A stretch of DNA of 64,000 bases from Druceiella hillmani (lineage: Eukaryota; Arthropoda; Insecta; Lepidoptera; Hepialidae): positions 12,220,501 through 12,284,500 of the forward strand of contig JAYKKI010000016.1 of the NCBI GenBank assembly GCA_039881145.1, read 5' to 3'. The notes under the pieces were generated by a model. It worked only from the letters and a program-made list of their open reading frames with translations. It had not been told where the DNA came from and did not search any database. This document shows, one piece after another, positions 22,200 through 35,894 of the stretch (the stretch's first letter is position 1; every line of letters starts with the position of its first letter). The position numbers were made by a program, and so were the translations under genes.

Positions 22200-25100
22200 G
22201 GTTCTCTTTCCTCAACCTTGTAATAAATTTTTATGCATGTTTTTCATCATTCATTTTACATCACTATATTTTCACGTTTGATTGTTGTCGTTGACTTAAT
22301 AATGTTCATGTAGAAATAAGTCTAAGAACCTTATGCGTAATATTATACACACGTTAAAGTTTCTAATGAATAAATTTTCAGTATTTGATTTATTTTAAAG
22401 TTTTTACGATTAATTATATATTTAAAAATAACCAACTGACGAAATAGAAACGAATGCAGGGAAAAGGCTTTATTAAATCTTTCTAAGTGGTAATTCGTTG
22501 AGCGAAGATTTAAAACCAAAAAATATATATATAACCAACAAAGAGCAGTACATATATCAGGAGCACTACTGCTAAACTACACCCAATAAAAAAACAGAGC
22601 AAACGTCGAAATCGCGGACATCGGCTATAAATGACTGCAAGGTTCTTATCTCATACCTAACGTTCCATCCCATGGACTGAATATAAGATGCGATTTAATG
22701 AGATCCCAAAAGCCTGCAATACCGCATTTATTCGGTTTAAGGAATGTTACATTTGCCACAAAAAATATTTAAATTTATTGCATTAAAATAATTTCAATCA
22801 ATAAAATTTGCTTTCTAACTTCACGTCACTTTCTTGAAATGAAATTTCATCAAATTTCAAATGATAATATACCATTTTATTATTTCGAAAATATTTTACA
22901 GGTCATTTGACAAATGGCATCTTAAAACTTTAATTGACGGTAGGGTAAGTATCTGAAATATTTAGGCCCTTAATTCTCTTCGTGTTTCTTAACATGATTT
23001 AATATGCATCATCCGAATACTTATTTTCTACTTGATTTATAATTGACTACTAAACGTAATCGATGGAGGTAATATCTATTATGTTTAGTGGTGATAGCAA
23101 AAGGATTTATACACAAATATTGGATTATAAGCATTAGAATGTTATATTTACCTATCCTTTAGTTGCACCTAGGCAAATTCTAGGTGTGATACACATGGCA
23201 GGCTTATTCGTGGTATTGGTAGCTATGGAATCCCAGCAGATGAAGTAGTCTTCATCGAATAACGGGAATAAAGCGATACGGGGAATAATTTCACATATGT
23301 TGACTTACTGGGAAATTTAATATCGAGCAATGCGCCTATTATTTTCCCAAAACTTCTCACAGGGATGAACACCGAACTATAATATAATGAGCAGAGGAAA
23401 ATTATTATTGTTATATAAAGACTTATTGTTATATAAGATAATTCATTGCCATTATTATTCTCTTCGTGCAGACATACATTTTTGCATCACATGAAGCTAG
23501 ATCACAGTATCTTCCACCATAGAATATTACACTTACAATACCTAAAATGTTCGCTTCATTTTTTTGTAAAATATGCAGCTATAAAATTTGTTGCATTTAC
23601 CATCAATACACAAAACTTACAATGTAAAAAGAGGTTATATTAGAAAAAAAATTATTATGAGTTACCGTCAAAACTCCGAACTAAAAAAAGACAATATCTA
23701 ATTGATTGCATACGTATATAGGATATATGATATGACACCCATGCTGTAAACACGTATTTATTGTAAATACTATAGCAATACGCAGTCTATTCTAGTCATT
23801 TGAATGCTCCATGTTTTTGGAAACGCGTATTTTTTTAATTAATGAATTCATATATTTTTAAAAACTGAAGTACAAATAGTAACTTCCATAATGAATTTAA
23901 ACAAAAATAAAAAACGTTATAAAATAAGATTATTTCAAAACTGGAAGTTCTTTGTAAACAGTTACGTGTAAATTAGTTCAAACGGTGTACCAAAGATGGA
24001 GTAACGGAAATAACGTGACGGAAATGAGGATAATATCAAAGGTATACCGATTTTTTACATCATCGTCGTGCGGAAATCAAGATGACAAAGATCGAAAGTC
24101 GAAACAAAGATGACTGACTCCTTTTTCAATCTGTTTACTTACAAATTAAAATAAACATTTCACTAACGCGATGTAACTAGTAATTTCCTAATTGCGACGT
24201 TCTTCAACTTTTAAACTACACGTGACAAATGTTCATTATTTTTTATAAAGTATCCAATAATTTATGACGGTGAAAATGAAATAATGAGTTCGTTAATATA
24301 ACAAATCTAAAAAATAAGTTATAAAAATAGGGATTTCACCTTACGTTCTCAATTCTGAATATCGAACTAGACACAGTCGTTAACAAAATCTTGGCAAAGC
24401 GTAATGTCTTTCTTGTTTATGGCGATATATTTGTGTTTCCCAAACACGTACAACAATAAAATAATAAAATTGTGAAGTAGAAAATTTTCACTCAGTTTTT
24501 CTATCCTTAAATCTATATCATTCAAGATATATTGTATCTCACGACCTAAAGAAAATTCGTATATATACATTATCTTAAACATTTTTTACTTTGAAACTTA
24601 AACTATAAATTGGAAATATAGTCTTAAACATACCATTAAAGAGTTTCAGCTTTTCCCGATGATGATATTAATTTGTACATATTAATTGTAAATAACTTTT
24701 CTATTAAATTAGGGAGTCAATCAAGTAAATTGCGAAAATGGTCTCTGCCCTCTCTTATGGTCTCTGCCCTCTCTTATTTGTGTAAAATCTTTAAAAATAT
24801 ATATACTATAAATAATGAGAATTTAACCACTCCTTAACACGTACCTATTTTTTCGAGGCATTATTTTTAAAAAATGTGACTACTTTTTATTCGAATTTCA
24901 AAAGATTATGAATTATTTTAAATACCCTTTCAATATAGTTATAGACTTTAGATAATAATTTCAAATAAATCTTTCTTTTAGTTTTATTATTCGTTAAAAC
25001 GCAATGCAAATTACGAAAAGGAAATATACTAACGATATACTGAAAAAAAATCCTAGAAAATTATCGGCGTATGAAATTGGAGACGTAAAAAAATAAATAA

Positions 25101-25500
25101 TAAAGCAATCACGTATAATTTGAATTAGTTCGATCAATTTTCTATATCATAATTAAAATGATGTGCTAATAAATCATCTTCAATGTAGACATATCAACAT
25201 ATCTCCCTGATTTTCTTTTTTGAGATTTTTGATAATGCTTGAAGAAATAGTGATTTGAAACAATTTTTATTAAGTTTAATTCAAGAAAGATTTCATTTTA
25301 TTTTTAAGTTTTACAATTAACCAGTAGGTAAGTACAATTTCCGGATATGTAAGTCATTACCATATATAAATAAGTCAAAATTCAGTTTTCTACGTTTTGT
25401 AAGTCTGAGTAAGTAAGTTGTCATAAAAGGACAAATGGACAGATGGATAACCATCGAAAAAAAAGAAAAAATCACTAAATACCCAAAAGAAGGCTGTTAA
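22200..25500. other. Gene-free AT-rich stretch
   Basis: No supported gene. A minus-strand open segment of about 43 codons at 23.16-23.29 kb was considered and rejected. A 19-bp tandem duplication is listed separately. Confidence 0.45.
24738..24775. repeat. 19-bp tandem duplication
   Basis: ATGGTCTCTGCCCTCTCTT occurs twice in direct succession without mismatch. Confidence 0.9.
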
Positions 25501-25640
25501 GTAGTTAAGTCCAAAAGTAATTTAAAGTGTTAAGTAGTTAAGTCCAAAAGTTCCTATATAGACATATAACAAGTCCTCATATAACAAGCATATATTTGTA
25601 TTTTCTATATAGATATATAACAAATACTCATATAACAAGC
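25500..25640. repeat. Nested short direct repeats
   Basis: TTAAGTAGTTAAGTCCAAAAG occurs twice within 40 bp. A roughly 51-bp unit with TATAACAAG and TCATATAACAAGCATATATTT is then duplicated (about 25556-25655). A further ACATATAACAAGTATATATT lies after the TG tract near 25803. Confidence 0.8.
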
Positions 25641-25653
25641 ATATATTTCGGAG

Positions 25654-25786
25654 CGTAGCATTTGGGAAGAGAATATATTTTCATTGGCCTCAATCGTTTA
25701 CTAGGAAATGGCGAAAGTGATCCGTTTATGATACAACTTTCTAATCAATAAATATATGTGTGTGTGTGTGTGTTTGTGTGTGTGCT
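25654..25786 (+). repeat. Dispersed repeat copy 1, ending in a (TG)n tract
   Basis: About 100 bp shared with 28380-28490: CGTAGCATTT, then AATATATTTTCATTG, TCAATCGTTTA, GGTGATCCGTTTATGATACA-like and TTCTAATCAATAAATATAT. Both copies pass directly from AATAAATATAT into a microsatellite, here (TG)n to 25786. A fixed body with AATAAA followed by a simple repeat is typical of some retroposons or microsatellite-seeding MITEs. The class is unknown. Confidence 0.65.
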
Positions 25787-26329
25787 AGAGCGTATACAGC
25801 GTAGACATATAACAAGTATATATTGTAACGAAATAATTTAGAAAACCGATTGAGAAAAAAGTCATCAAATATTTACTAACTAACTCACGTACATGGACTC
25901 AAGAAACCGTCGAGCCGCAAGTAGGATAAATACGCCATAAAATATCAAATATATGACCAAACCTTCGAAAAGAGCGCAATTAGTACGCGATAGTAATAAT
26001 TTTGTAAAAGCCTATCTTTCAAGAAAATAGTACAAAGTTATTTATATCGCCATTAAGAACACTTTCTCCTCGCTATTCCAAATTACGAAAGAGAAAACTA
26101 ACCTATTTTTTTAAAAGCCGCTGTAACAGAAACCTGACCTCAATATATGTGTATGCCGATTATAACATACTGGATTATATTGAAACTAAATTGGGTTATT
26201 ACGAGATGAAAAAAATGAGTAGAAGAAGAACAATAAAATTAAAGAATTATTTATAATAGAATTATGATCCTACCCAGCAACTCTCGGGTATCTTTAATAT
26301 CCAAATTAGATTTGCCGTAAACTGTATGT

Positions 26330-26690
26330 ACAAACAAATTTGTACAAACAAACCCGAAAACAGATGCTATGATATTTTGCAGGTACAGGTTATAGATAGG
26401 GATCAATTTAGTTTTTATTCATCGAAATATCTCAAACGTCTTCAAAGTTGTAATGATGAAAAGTCACGTAGAAATTTAAAGAAACTAAACCGCTGCGCTG
26501 ATGGAGGGCAGCGACGAAATATACGCGAGGGCGGGCAGGGGAACGGGTGGACGTAGGGAAAGTCGATCTGCGCGGGATTTAAATTAATTATTTGTATGTC
26601 TAACATAAACAAAATAAATAAAGGCATTTAGAATACAGCACTTGCCTTTCCAAACTCCACGCGGACGAAGTTGGAAGGTATTGCTCTATA
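26330..26690 (+). mobile_element. GC-rich island, probable transposon fragment
   Basis: In a background of about 75% AT, 26490-26575 is GC-rich (GGAGGGCAGCGACG, GCGGGCAGGGGAACGG). It is followed near 26655 by CACGCGGACGAAGTTGG, which resembles the 3' ends of arthropod Helentron-type repeats as I recall them. There is no coding homology and no defined ends. The short frames across it are spurious. Confidence 0.25.
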
Positions 26691-26699
26691 AATAAATAA

Positions 26700-28379
26700 T
26701 TTCCAACAATTTACCGTTAAGATCCATAAGCTTAAAGAACTGTAAAAATATTTCGAATGATTATTACATTATTATACCAACAAAGTGAAATTAATAAAAA
26801 AGCAATAATACCAAAATAAATAGAGAAATTAAATAAATACTAAAAAATACAAATATGTTAATGAATTCTAAATTAAAGTATATTCTAAGTTTAAAAATAA
26901 AAGAAAGTATCAATTGGTATTCAAGGTATTTACTACGCACAAAATTACATATGACCAAGTCTATCGGATACCCATAACATCAGAACCGGAAATTCCGCCT
27001 TCTTTAATTCAAACTCTAAATAATTCCATTCAAATGTATGTGACTTTATCCCTTTAACATAACTTACGAAAGACTGATTTGAAAACCTAAAAAGTTAATA
27101 AATATATTTTGTATTGTAGAAAATATTATTTTCATAAACTAAAAACACAAAATTTATAATAACGATTTTTTTTAGAATCGCACTTGATATTGTTTTAAAT
27201 CAATTTTCACCCAAAAATTATTCCAAAGTTTTCCTCATATTGTTTTAAATAATATTTTATTTTCAAAATGATAACATTTCTCTTTTTTCCAACCCTTCCT
27301 TCGTATTATCGCGAAATACAAATAACAAGCAATAGGTATATTATCAAAACCTATTCCACTATTAAGATCATACGCTAGCTCCCAATCCATTTCCTAAATA
27401 GCATATTCAATTTATTTTCCACTCTATGTAGTTTTTTATTAAGAATTGAATAATTTCATTTAACACTTTTCTCAAAGAAAAAGAAATGTAAAAAAAAGAA
27501 AATAAAGATGTGGGAGAAAAATTATAGTAATTATATTTTACATCGGAGTGATCCGTGCCCCATTTGAACAAGACCTTACGCGTTATATAATATTGTGCGG
27601 TTGAAATTATTGTTTAGTGTATTTCTTTACAGATAGAATACTAATTTTGTTGTGGCTGATGGGTTTATACCTGTAATAATTTAATTCGCGTAATATTTCA
27701 CATTATTATCAAAACTATTTGCAAATTTATGATTTCATTTTGAAAAACCATTTCGCTTCAACCATGTGAATAATTTTCAGATAATGTTTACATTGGCAAC
27801 CGCCTTCGTAACGAAAAGCTTCTTTTTCTTTTAAGTATATCATATTGAAATAAACCACTTTCATTTATTGGCTGTATCTCCACTATATGAAAGTAGCGAT
27901 CTGCGTTCTATTAGCAAAGATTGGATTACATCCAGCAAATGTTTCATTGATGGAAACATACATAAAAATAGATGTACCTAATGCATCAATAGCCTCACGT
28001 ATTACGTCAAAGTATCCTGTTTAATTCATGACAACTTTCAAATGATATAATAAAAGAAATTTCACGAAACATTAATATTTTGGAACGGCCTTATTATTTT
28101 CAACTCAAAATGCTGGTCATAATTCAAAATTCAGACACTAGTGCTACATACAATATGTGCACAATTGCATAGTAAAAAAGTTTCAGAATTTTCAGTATAA
28201 GCATTATATAATGATTTGTTTGTTGGTTGAATAGCGCAAATTGTACAAGCAACGCTTAACCTGCAAACATTTTCAAAAGTAACAGAAGAAAATATAAATT
28301 AACATAAAACCAGTGAAGATCGCTATTAGGGCAGGAGCAGCTCGAAAAGCAAAACAATAAAAAACGATACAATTAATTT
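26700..28379. other. Gene-free AT-rich stretch
   Basis: Nothing recognised. Confidence 0.45.
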
Positions 28380-28482
28380 CGTAGCATTTAGGCAGAAAAT
28401 ATATTTTCATTGACGTCAATCGTTTAATAGGAAATGAAGGTGATCCGTTTATGATACAATTTTCTAATCAATAAATATATAC

Positions 28483-28543
<61 letters not shown>

Positions 28544-28592
28544 TATATATATATACATATATATATATATACATGTGTGTGTGTGTGTGTAT
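28380..28592 (+). repeat. Dispersed repeat copy 2, ending in a long TA/TG microsatellite
   Basis: Same body as at 25654 (CGTAGCATTTAGGCAG start, TTCTAATCAATAAATATAT end), with a few substitutions and small indels. It leads into about 118 bp of TA, CATA and TG repeats (28474-28592). Confidence 0.65.
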
Positions 28593-28599
28593 AAAATAT

Positions 28600-29744
28600 A
28601 TCATCTGGAAAATCCAACAAAGCTTTTCTCTAGTTGACAAATATTTATTGTAGTATAGCAAAATAGAAAAAAATTCAATTTAGGAAGTTGGTAACTTGAA
28701 TTGCTTTGGCACCACCAAAAGTTTTGATACCAAATCAACTAGAGCAGAATCATTCTCTTCATCATATATAGCGATATATGGGTAACAACCTTGACAAGAG
28801 ATGTGGTATACAAATAAGAATATCTACTCTCTGCTATCTGCAGATCTAATTAGCACCATGGTACACAACAAGTGCTACTAGGAGGACAAAGTCTAGTAAC
28901 ACGACTAACTTAAAATTTTGGAAAGAAATATCTACATATGACTACCGAGAAGTATAAAATTATAGAACATATAAACAAGTTTATTTACGAAGTAATACAT
29001 GGACAACCGGGAAAGCAGAATTTTTTTTAAAACGCGAGCGCAAATTTTTATATAAATAATTTTTTTATATAAAATATTTTTATTTAAATAAAGGGAAACA
29101 AACGTTCCTGTATCAGAATAAAACCTGTTAAATGCGGAGACTCCTATGATTTCGAAAACATTTGGGCGCGCATATAAATTTAAAGGTATTTTCATAAACT
29201 ATTTACAAATATTGAAGTTAATTTTCATCATGTAAATATAATGCCTAGTATTTCCTTCACAGGTGTATTAATATCCTAAATTTCTTAAAAACCTCTGAGA
29301 TTTCGAGCCATTGCTATAGTTTTCCGGAAAATTTTTGATAGCATTATTTTTTCGATAATATTGAATTTAGCAGTTTCTGAGATGGGGAAAAGAAATGTTT
29401 TTTGTGAACTTTATAAGCAATATAGTTTAGAAATCTTTACAACTCGTTTCTCAAATGATATTCCACGAGACAATTGAATTTCAACAAATATTCGAATGCT
29501 CCACTTGCATCATCAAAATTCACATATGATATTTTATTTTTTGGGATTCATTCTTCTTATTATCGTCTCTAACTAACCCACATTTCAAGTTTTCACGTCG
29601 AACAGTTTCTGAAAAAAACGCCTCTTATGGACAAACCGACAAACACGTGAACGATCTCTAACGCTACCAGTGTTTCGTTTTTCTTTATTGAGGTATGGGA
29701 CCCTAAAAAATTAGAATGACTGTGCATATCATTACCTATGTGTG

Positions 29745-29789
<45 letters not shown>

Positions 29790-31085
29790 AAATTAAACTT
29801 GACTTGAAATAAAATTAAATTGTATATATTTAAAAAGAAATTCTTGCGAAATATACGTTGAATAAAATTTATATTATAAAATTAGAAATGCAAATATTCG
29901 ACGAGATTGCGGGATTGAACAAGGTGTGACTTTGAAGATAAAGAATAATATCAAAAAAACAATACCATATTGAATGTAGAGACAAAGAAAAACTAATGAG
30001 AATGGTATATAAGTAGCCATAAGAATACCAGTGAAGGGGAAAACAAAATCAATAGAATGTTCAGTCATTGCAATTCGACCTATATATGCGGAAAAATGCG
30101 CTAAACTATATATTGCTATAAATGAGAGAAAATTATCCTTTATCTATTCTAAATTTTTGCAATACTACGTAAATAATCGAGTACAACAAATAAAAATAAA
30201 AAGAAATTACCTACCCCATCAAGTGGGGTGTCGTTAGTGGTCTTCCAAAAAGCAACAAAGTTTGTTTTATTACTGTTTGAAACGGTTTTCTTTTTCCTTT
30301 TTTTTTGCTTTAATTTGCGGATATTTCCTTACAAAATCATTTTTAAGACGTCTCCCTTCTCCTGTAAATTTTAAAATATAGTTTCATGAAAACTGAAAAA
30401 GTACTGAAATGTAACTCTTAGTAAAGGTTTCAAAGAAAATTGTAAGGTATACTGCTTATGCATACTATTGTGTAAATTTGTTCAAAGTCAAGACTTAAGG
30501 TAGTTATAAGGAAACGATTTTACAACTGCCTTTTTCTATAACGTCTAATACCTACATATCTGTTACTGCAGGGAATTATCATTGGCATGTTCGACACGCT
30601 CTTGACAGACTGTCCAATAGAAAACATTAAAATTATCAAAAAATTCAAGATTTTTATTGTATTATTTTGTACTTTTAAAGTATGTTAAAGTAAGAATTTC
30701 ATGATTTGAATTACACTTTCTTTCATCTCGACCTGATAAATATAAAGTTTTAAGAAATCCAAGAGTATTTTGGGGATGACAAATTGAATAATTCATAAAG
30801 TTTCTAAAATTTTTAAAGCATGCAGACGACACAAGACATTAATTTCTTTTTTATGGAAATATAGAAATGGAAAGTTTTGTAAACTAACCACGAATAATTG
30901 GTCGGATGTTGAAAAGTACACGAATAGAACGATTGTGCCTGACTATCGACAACAGAGTTAGGTCTTTGTATCAATGAATCTCCCCAGTGGAAGTGTATTT
31001 GTGATAAAACTTCTGATTAATATAAACTTATAATTGTCCGCCAGTAATGTACAGTCTTTCAGTGTCCCATTTAAGACTAATAATT
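28600..31085. other. Gene-free stretch, partly repeat-like
   Basis: No exon recognised. The segment 29.27-29.71 kb, ending GGTATGGGACCCTAAAAAA just before a microsatellite, reads like the non-coding part of an old insect repeat, but I cannot assign a family. Confidence 0.4.
29745..29788. repeat. (TA)n microsatellite
   Basis: About 40 bp of TA repeats after a short TGTGTATATG lead. Confidence 0.95.
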
Positions 31086-31617
31086 ACTTCACAAAACAAA
31101 AAAAAATATTACAATAATTTTTAATTTCTTTTAAACTGCATAAAATAATTTAATAAATTTTGATGAAATTTATGTAATTATTTCTTTTTTAAATTAATTC
31201 TTCCTTTTACTTTCTTAAATAACTACTTCACAAAACAAAAAAAAATATTACAATAATTTTTAATTTCTGTTAAACTGCATAAAATAATTTAATAAATTTC
31301 GATGAAATTTATATAATTATTTCTTTTTTAAATTAATTCTTTCTTTTACTTTCTTAAATAACTTATTCACAAAACAAAAAAAATATTACAATAATTTTTA
31401 ATTTCTGTTAAACTGCATAAAATAATTTAATAAATGTCGATGAAATTTATGTAATTATTTCTTTTTTAAATTAATTCTTTCTTTTACTTTCTTAAATAAA
31501 TAACTACTTCACAAAACAATAAAAATATTACAATAATTTTTAATTTTTGGTAAACTGCATAAAATAATTTGATAAATTGTCCACGAAATTTATGTAATTA
31601 TTTCTTTTTCTTGAAAA
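31086..31617. repeat. 139-bp tandem repeat, 4 copies
   Basis: Copies are marked by (A/T)(C/T)TTCACAAAACAA ending at 31092, 31231, 31370 and 31512 (spacing 139, 139 and 142), each followed by TATTACAATAATTTTTAATTT and AAACTGCATAAAATAATTT. The first three copies are nearly identical. The fourth diverges after AAATTGTCCACGAAATTTATG. It is a local satellite of AT-rich intron-like DNA. Confidence 0.95.
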
Positions 31618-34600
31618 TTTCTGAGGAATACTGAAATTGTTTTATACTCGCACACGAGAAAAACAAATTCTAGAATAATGGATGATGACAAAAATAAAAA
31701 AATCTCAAGCGGACATAAGACCTAGTACAAAATAATCGAAGACTCGAATTATTTTACATATAAGATCTTAGACAGATCTTAGAAAAATGTAATTTAAAAT
31801 TTTTTTTTGTATATGGCTCAAAGTTACTCTGTAGCACTTCTGCACTCGCAACATATTTAGGATCAATCCGAAATTAATATAACACATTTATATGACAATA
31901 ATGTATAATCACTAAGGTATTAGGATAGCATGAAACCATAGCAAGTTGGAAATAAAATACGTCACATGTATATCAAAGCGTTTTTAGTATTCTAGTATGC
32001 AGGAAAACGTTTAATTTACAACATTGAATGTCAAAAAAAAGTCAAAATTAAAGACGATAGATAAGAGCACAATACTTTGATGACTTAAACATATAAATCA
32101 GTCATATAAAATTTGATGATTAAGGTATATTTCATTGTAAATATCATTTCACAAGTCACAAGAACAGAGAAGTAAAGACCAGCAGAAATTAAAGTTTCAT
32201 CGCAAATTATAGAGATCTTTCTATAAACATCCAGCTTTAGTTGAATAAAATAAATGATGTGATGAACCTCATAGTAGAAGTAGCAAAGAATCAAGAGAAG
32301 AGTTTAAAAAGTAAAGTAATTGTGAATTCTAAAATGATCAATGTGTTTCAAAATACGTAAATTATATCGGCAAATGTAACTATAACACCGGCAAAATTTA
32401 CTTACCACTGTATCCTGTGTTCGTGTGTTTAATTTTTCTCGGCAAAATAACAAAAATAAACAATTTATTGGTGGACACAGGTAAAAGTGGAAACCTGTAA
32501 TTACAAAACCGTTCGGAAAGCTCCCAGTAAAATATCTATTTATTCCATTGTTCCTTCAGGCGATTCGACCACAAGTGATTTCCTCTTTTCTTCCGAATCT
32601 AGGCCCTGCGTCATGGTTACATAAAATTTTTCATCGTGTCAAAGAAGAAAAGAATAGTTTTGTGCAGAAATAACTTTTAAATTTCATAATCTGACATTTA
32701 GTTGACAGTTTTTGAAACGAACACAACTACGTTCTAATTAAATCTCAGGGTTGCACGCCTCAAAAACTAAAGAAGACTCACTTCTTTCCATACATATGTC
32801 TTTATATACCAAAATTTGTACCTCAAATTTAATATCTATGTTCGTTAGGAAGATTGTAAATATAAATAAAGAGATACATACAGAGTATTTGGTAAATAGT
32901 ATTAGTTGTTAACGTTCCTTACCTCAAATGAGAAAACCGAGGCCTTATAAGATAATTTATAGCTTATAAGAAATTTAAAATTTAGTAAAGAAATAGATCA
33001 TATTAACCTATAAAATTTGCAGTAAGCAATATTTTAAAACATTCATATAGAAATTTTAGAGCGGTTAAATTAGATTCTACAAAAAAATTCTTAGCTTTAT
33101 GTATCGTTTGGGATATTATTTAAAAGGTCTAGTTATAAGAAACTCAAAAATATTTTTTTAGAATATTAACTGGTTTACCTGAGGGATCTACTTAAAAATT
33201 GGCCAAAAAGTGTATCCCCTTCGATTTTTACTAAATCAAAAATCGTGAAAAAAACATGGTTAATAAAATTTTACTAAAAGATTACGAGAAAATTATAGCG
33301 ACTATCATAGGTCTTATAGCCATTGCGAAAATGACGGTATTTTTAAAGCTGCGAAAATTATATTAAAAAAGATATTAATGCGATGAAACATAATATTAAC
33401 AATTATAAATAGTTAAGAGGGACATTTAGTTAAAATGTTTGCATGTACTGAACCTTCGTATTGGGACTCAACAGTGTTTTTCAGAACTCATAACCACTGA
33501 AAAATTTTATATTATACACGTACATGATCATATGAATCAAATGGAATATAAAGATCTTTAACCATTTTATATTAAAAAAAAATTTCAGGAAATTGTTGAC
33601 CAAAACTCAAGAATAATTTCATCATGAAAAACTTTGATAAATGATTCTTGCCGATAAAGCCTTTAGTATTAAAAACACAAGTGAATTAATTTAAAATATT
33701 GTAAAAATTTGCTTCTTCACTAATTCGAGTACTTCCTTCAATGAAATTACCTTTTTGGAATATGTGGGTATTATGTATAAGTGCAAAAAAATGCTTTCTG
33801 GTGATGATAATATTTACCTTCCTTAGTTTCAGTCGTTATCTTTTTAATTACAAACTTTAATTAAACATTTATGTAATAAATACTGTTATTTTAAGAGAAC
33901 CTATATAAACTTATACTCCAAATCACGCCATTTAAGATTTATACTTAATAAAGAACGATGACAAATATAATCGTATTGTTACTAGTAATGGTTTAATTTG
34001 AGGAGAAAAGTTTCCGGGAAAATTATGGTGTATGTAAAATTTGAATCGCCTATGTAAAAGTTAAACTTTGTGCATAACTTACAAAAATATCAAACATAAA
34101 TTTTTAAAAGGAAGCACACATAAATTAATGGCACTTTAATCCGGCCTCTGCTACTACCGATGAGCGAATATGGCGATAAGTTTTATCCCCAATTTTTAAT
34201 CTTGACACGAAGAATTCTATACTTCACAAGCATATTTTTGCACACGATCTTCAATAATTGTGGTATCGATTAATAAATATACAAGAAAACATAAAATAAT
34301 CTCTTTTCTCCTAAACTTTACAGAGGCCAGCAGCAAAACTAACAATAATAACAAAAAAGACTTCAGTCTGAGCATAGTGTCATACGAGAATTCTTTGGAA
34401 TTATAATAGTGCAAACGTATATTAAACTTTTTGTATCCCCTTTGCTCTCAAATACTTCCTGAAGTCGACAGAGTGAGAAAAGAAAGATATCTTTTCTAAA
34501 TGTCGACCTTTTCGGAATGAAAACGATTAGTACTTTCATACAGTGCATCTCTCTCTTGTCGAAATAAATGTACCTTAATTCTCTAGAATACCTTAGAATA

Positions 34601-35600
34601 CAGAGTATGATTCTTATTCAACGTATTCTAGATTCATTATCACTAACTCGCCAGTGCTTTATGAGTCTTCCCCAATACATTCTGAAAAATCCCAGAATTG
34701 ATTACCTTTTGCAATATTTTATTGTTTCAAAGTTTTAGCCAATCATGTTGTTCCTTTCAATCTCGAGATTTTTTATGACGGGCGCATTTGCAAATACACT
34801 CCTTATCCTAATTATGAGACCTGTCTACGTCATTCGACTTATTTCACATGTTCCATTAGGTTATGAATTTCTGTATATATTTTTCTGAAATGGAAAGTCC
34901 TGTATAATTGAAAATTGTATGACCCACGGCAACGGCTATTCTGCGAAACACCTTTCCAAAGACTTTTAATTCGTCTTTCAAATTTGTCTTTCAAATACTA
35001 GAAGAGTTTTTGTCTTTGGTGTTTGCAGCAATAAGATTAAATAAATCTAATAATGACTTTAAACAGCACAATCTTTGTTTTCGTTGTACGAAGTTTTATT
35101 GAAATAAACCCTCGGAAAACCGGAGTAAGATTTGAAATTCGCCCACTTGGAGAAGAAAAAAGACCACGGGAGTATACTTGAACTGTTCTGTTATAAATAT
35201 AATATGATATGTATCAATGTTTGCTCTCCAAATGACCTTCCCCAGGGCAATGTACCACACCATTGAAAATAGAAATAAGTTCTCCTCCAGATATATTTAT
35301 TCTGAAATTTTTTTCATTCGAAGTCAGCAGAAAAAGTTTTATCACTTTTATAAGTTCACTTTACCAAAGTTTTGAGCCATTCTGACATTCTGGAACGGAT
35401 TAAATCAATATAACATAAACAAAGGTCTAAAGGTCCTTGTCTTGCTAATTCCTCTATCCCAACCCGTTGCACTCTAAATTTGTTGTAAATTAAAATCACA
35501 CCTTTTTAAACTCACTACCTTCAGAGCAGCCGTCTTTCCCGATAATTCATCATGCTAGAAACAGCCAATATAAACACTGTACTTATCTTAGAGATGAAAA

Positions 35601-35894
35601 TTAATACTGATAACGGTTACGTGACTTTACACAGGTCACGTAACTGTTATCAGTAGCATGTGTGGAAGAAAACATAACAATAACACAACGGTTGCGATTT
35701 TTTTGCAGGAAAGGTAAGGAATATTTTAAGGTAAATACATAGTTTTTGTCCGCTTCGGCATGAATCCTCGCATATTCGTCGGTGTTGTCTTCATTCCTTA
35801 TTCTCTTACGTGTGATATCATTTTTATCGAGTACTACGGAGCGGTGATAAAATTTCGACGTTTTTCTGGTTTGACGCACGTTTATTCTTGACAT
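35601..35894 (-). CDS. Unrecognised 97-codon open frame, doubtful
   Basis: A minus-strand frame starting at ATG 35894 with a charged N-terminal part (MSRINVRQTRKTSKFYHRS, then NDITRKRIRNEDNTDEYARI) and local GC content above its surroundings. No domain is recognised. The last codons run into the 35605-35655 hairpin, so the end is not a natural C-terminus. It could be a first exon, a transposon scrap or chance. Confidence 0.15.
   Translation of the reverse strand: MSRINVRQTRKTSKFYHRSVVLDKNDITRKRIRNEDNTDEYARIHAEADKNYVFTLKYSLPFLQKNRNRCVIVMFSSTHATDNSYVTCVKSRNRYQY
35605..35655. repeat. 21-bp hairpin with one wobble pair
   Basis: The left arm TACTGATAACGG then TTACGTGAC pairs with GTCACGTAA then CTGTTATCAGTA, with a single G-T wobble and a 9-nt loop. 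Confidence 0.9.

Noticed and set aside
23160..23295. Minus-strand open segment of about 43 codons with higher GC and a GTAAAT after it
   Set aside because: No recognisable domain and no credible splice acceptor.
34736..34880. Hydrophobic 47-codon frame that could be a receptor transmembrane exon
   Set aside because: Hydrophobic frames are common in AT-rich DNA, and there are no supporting motifs or splice sites.
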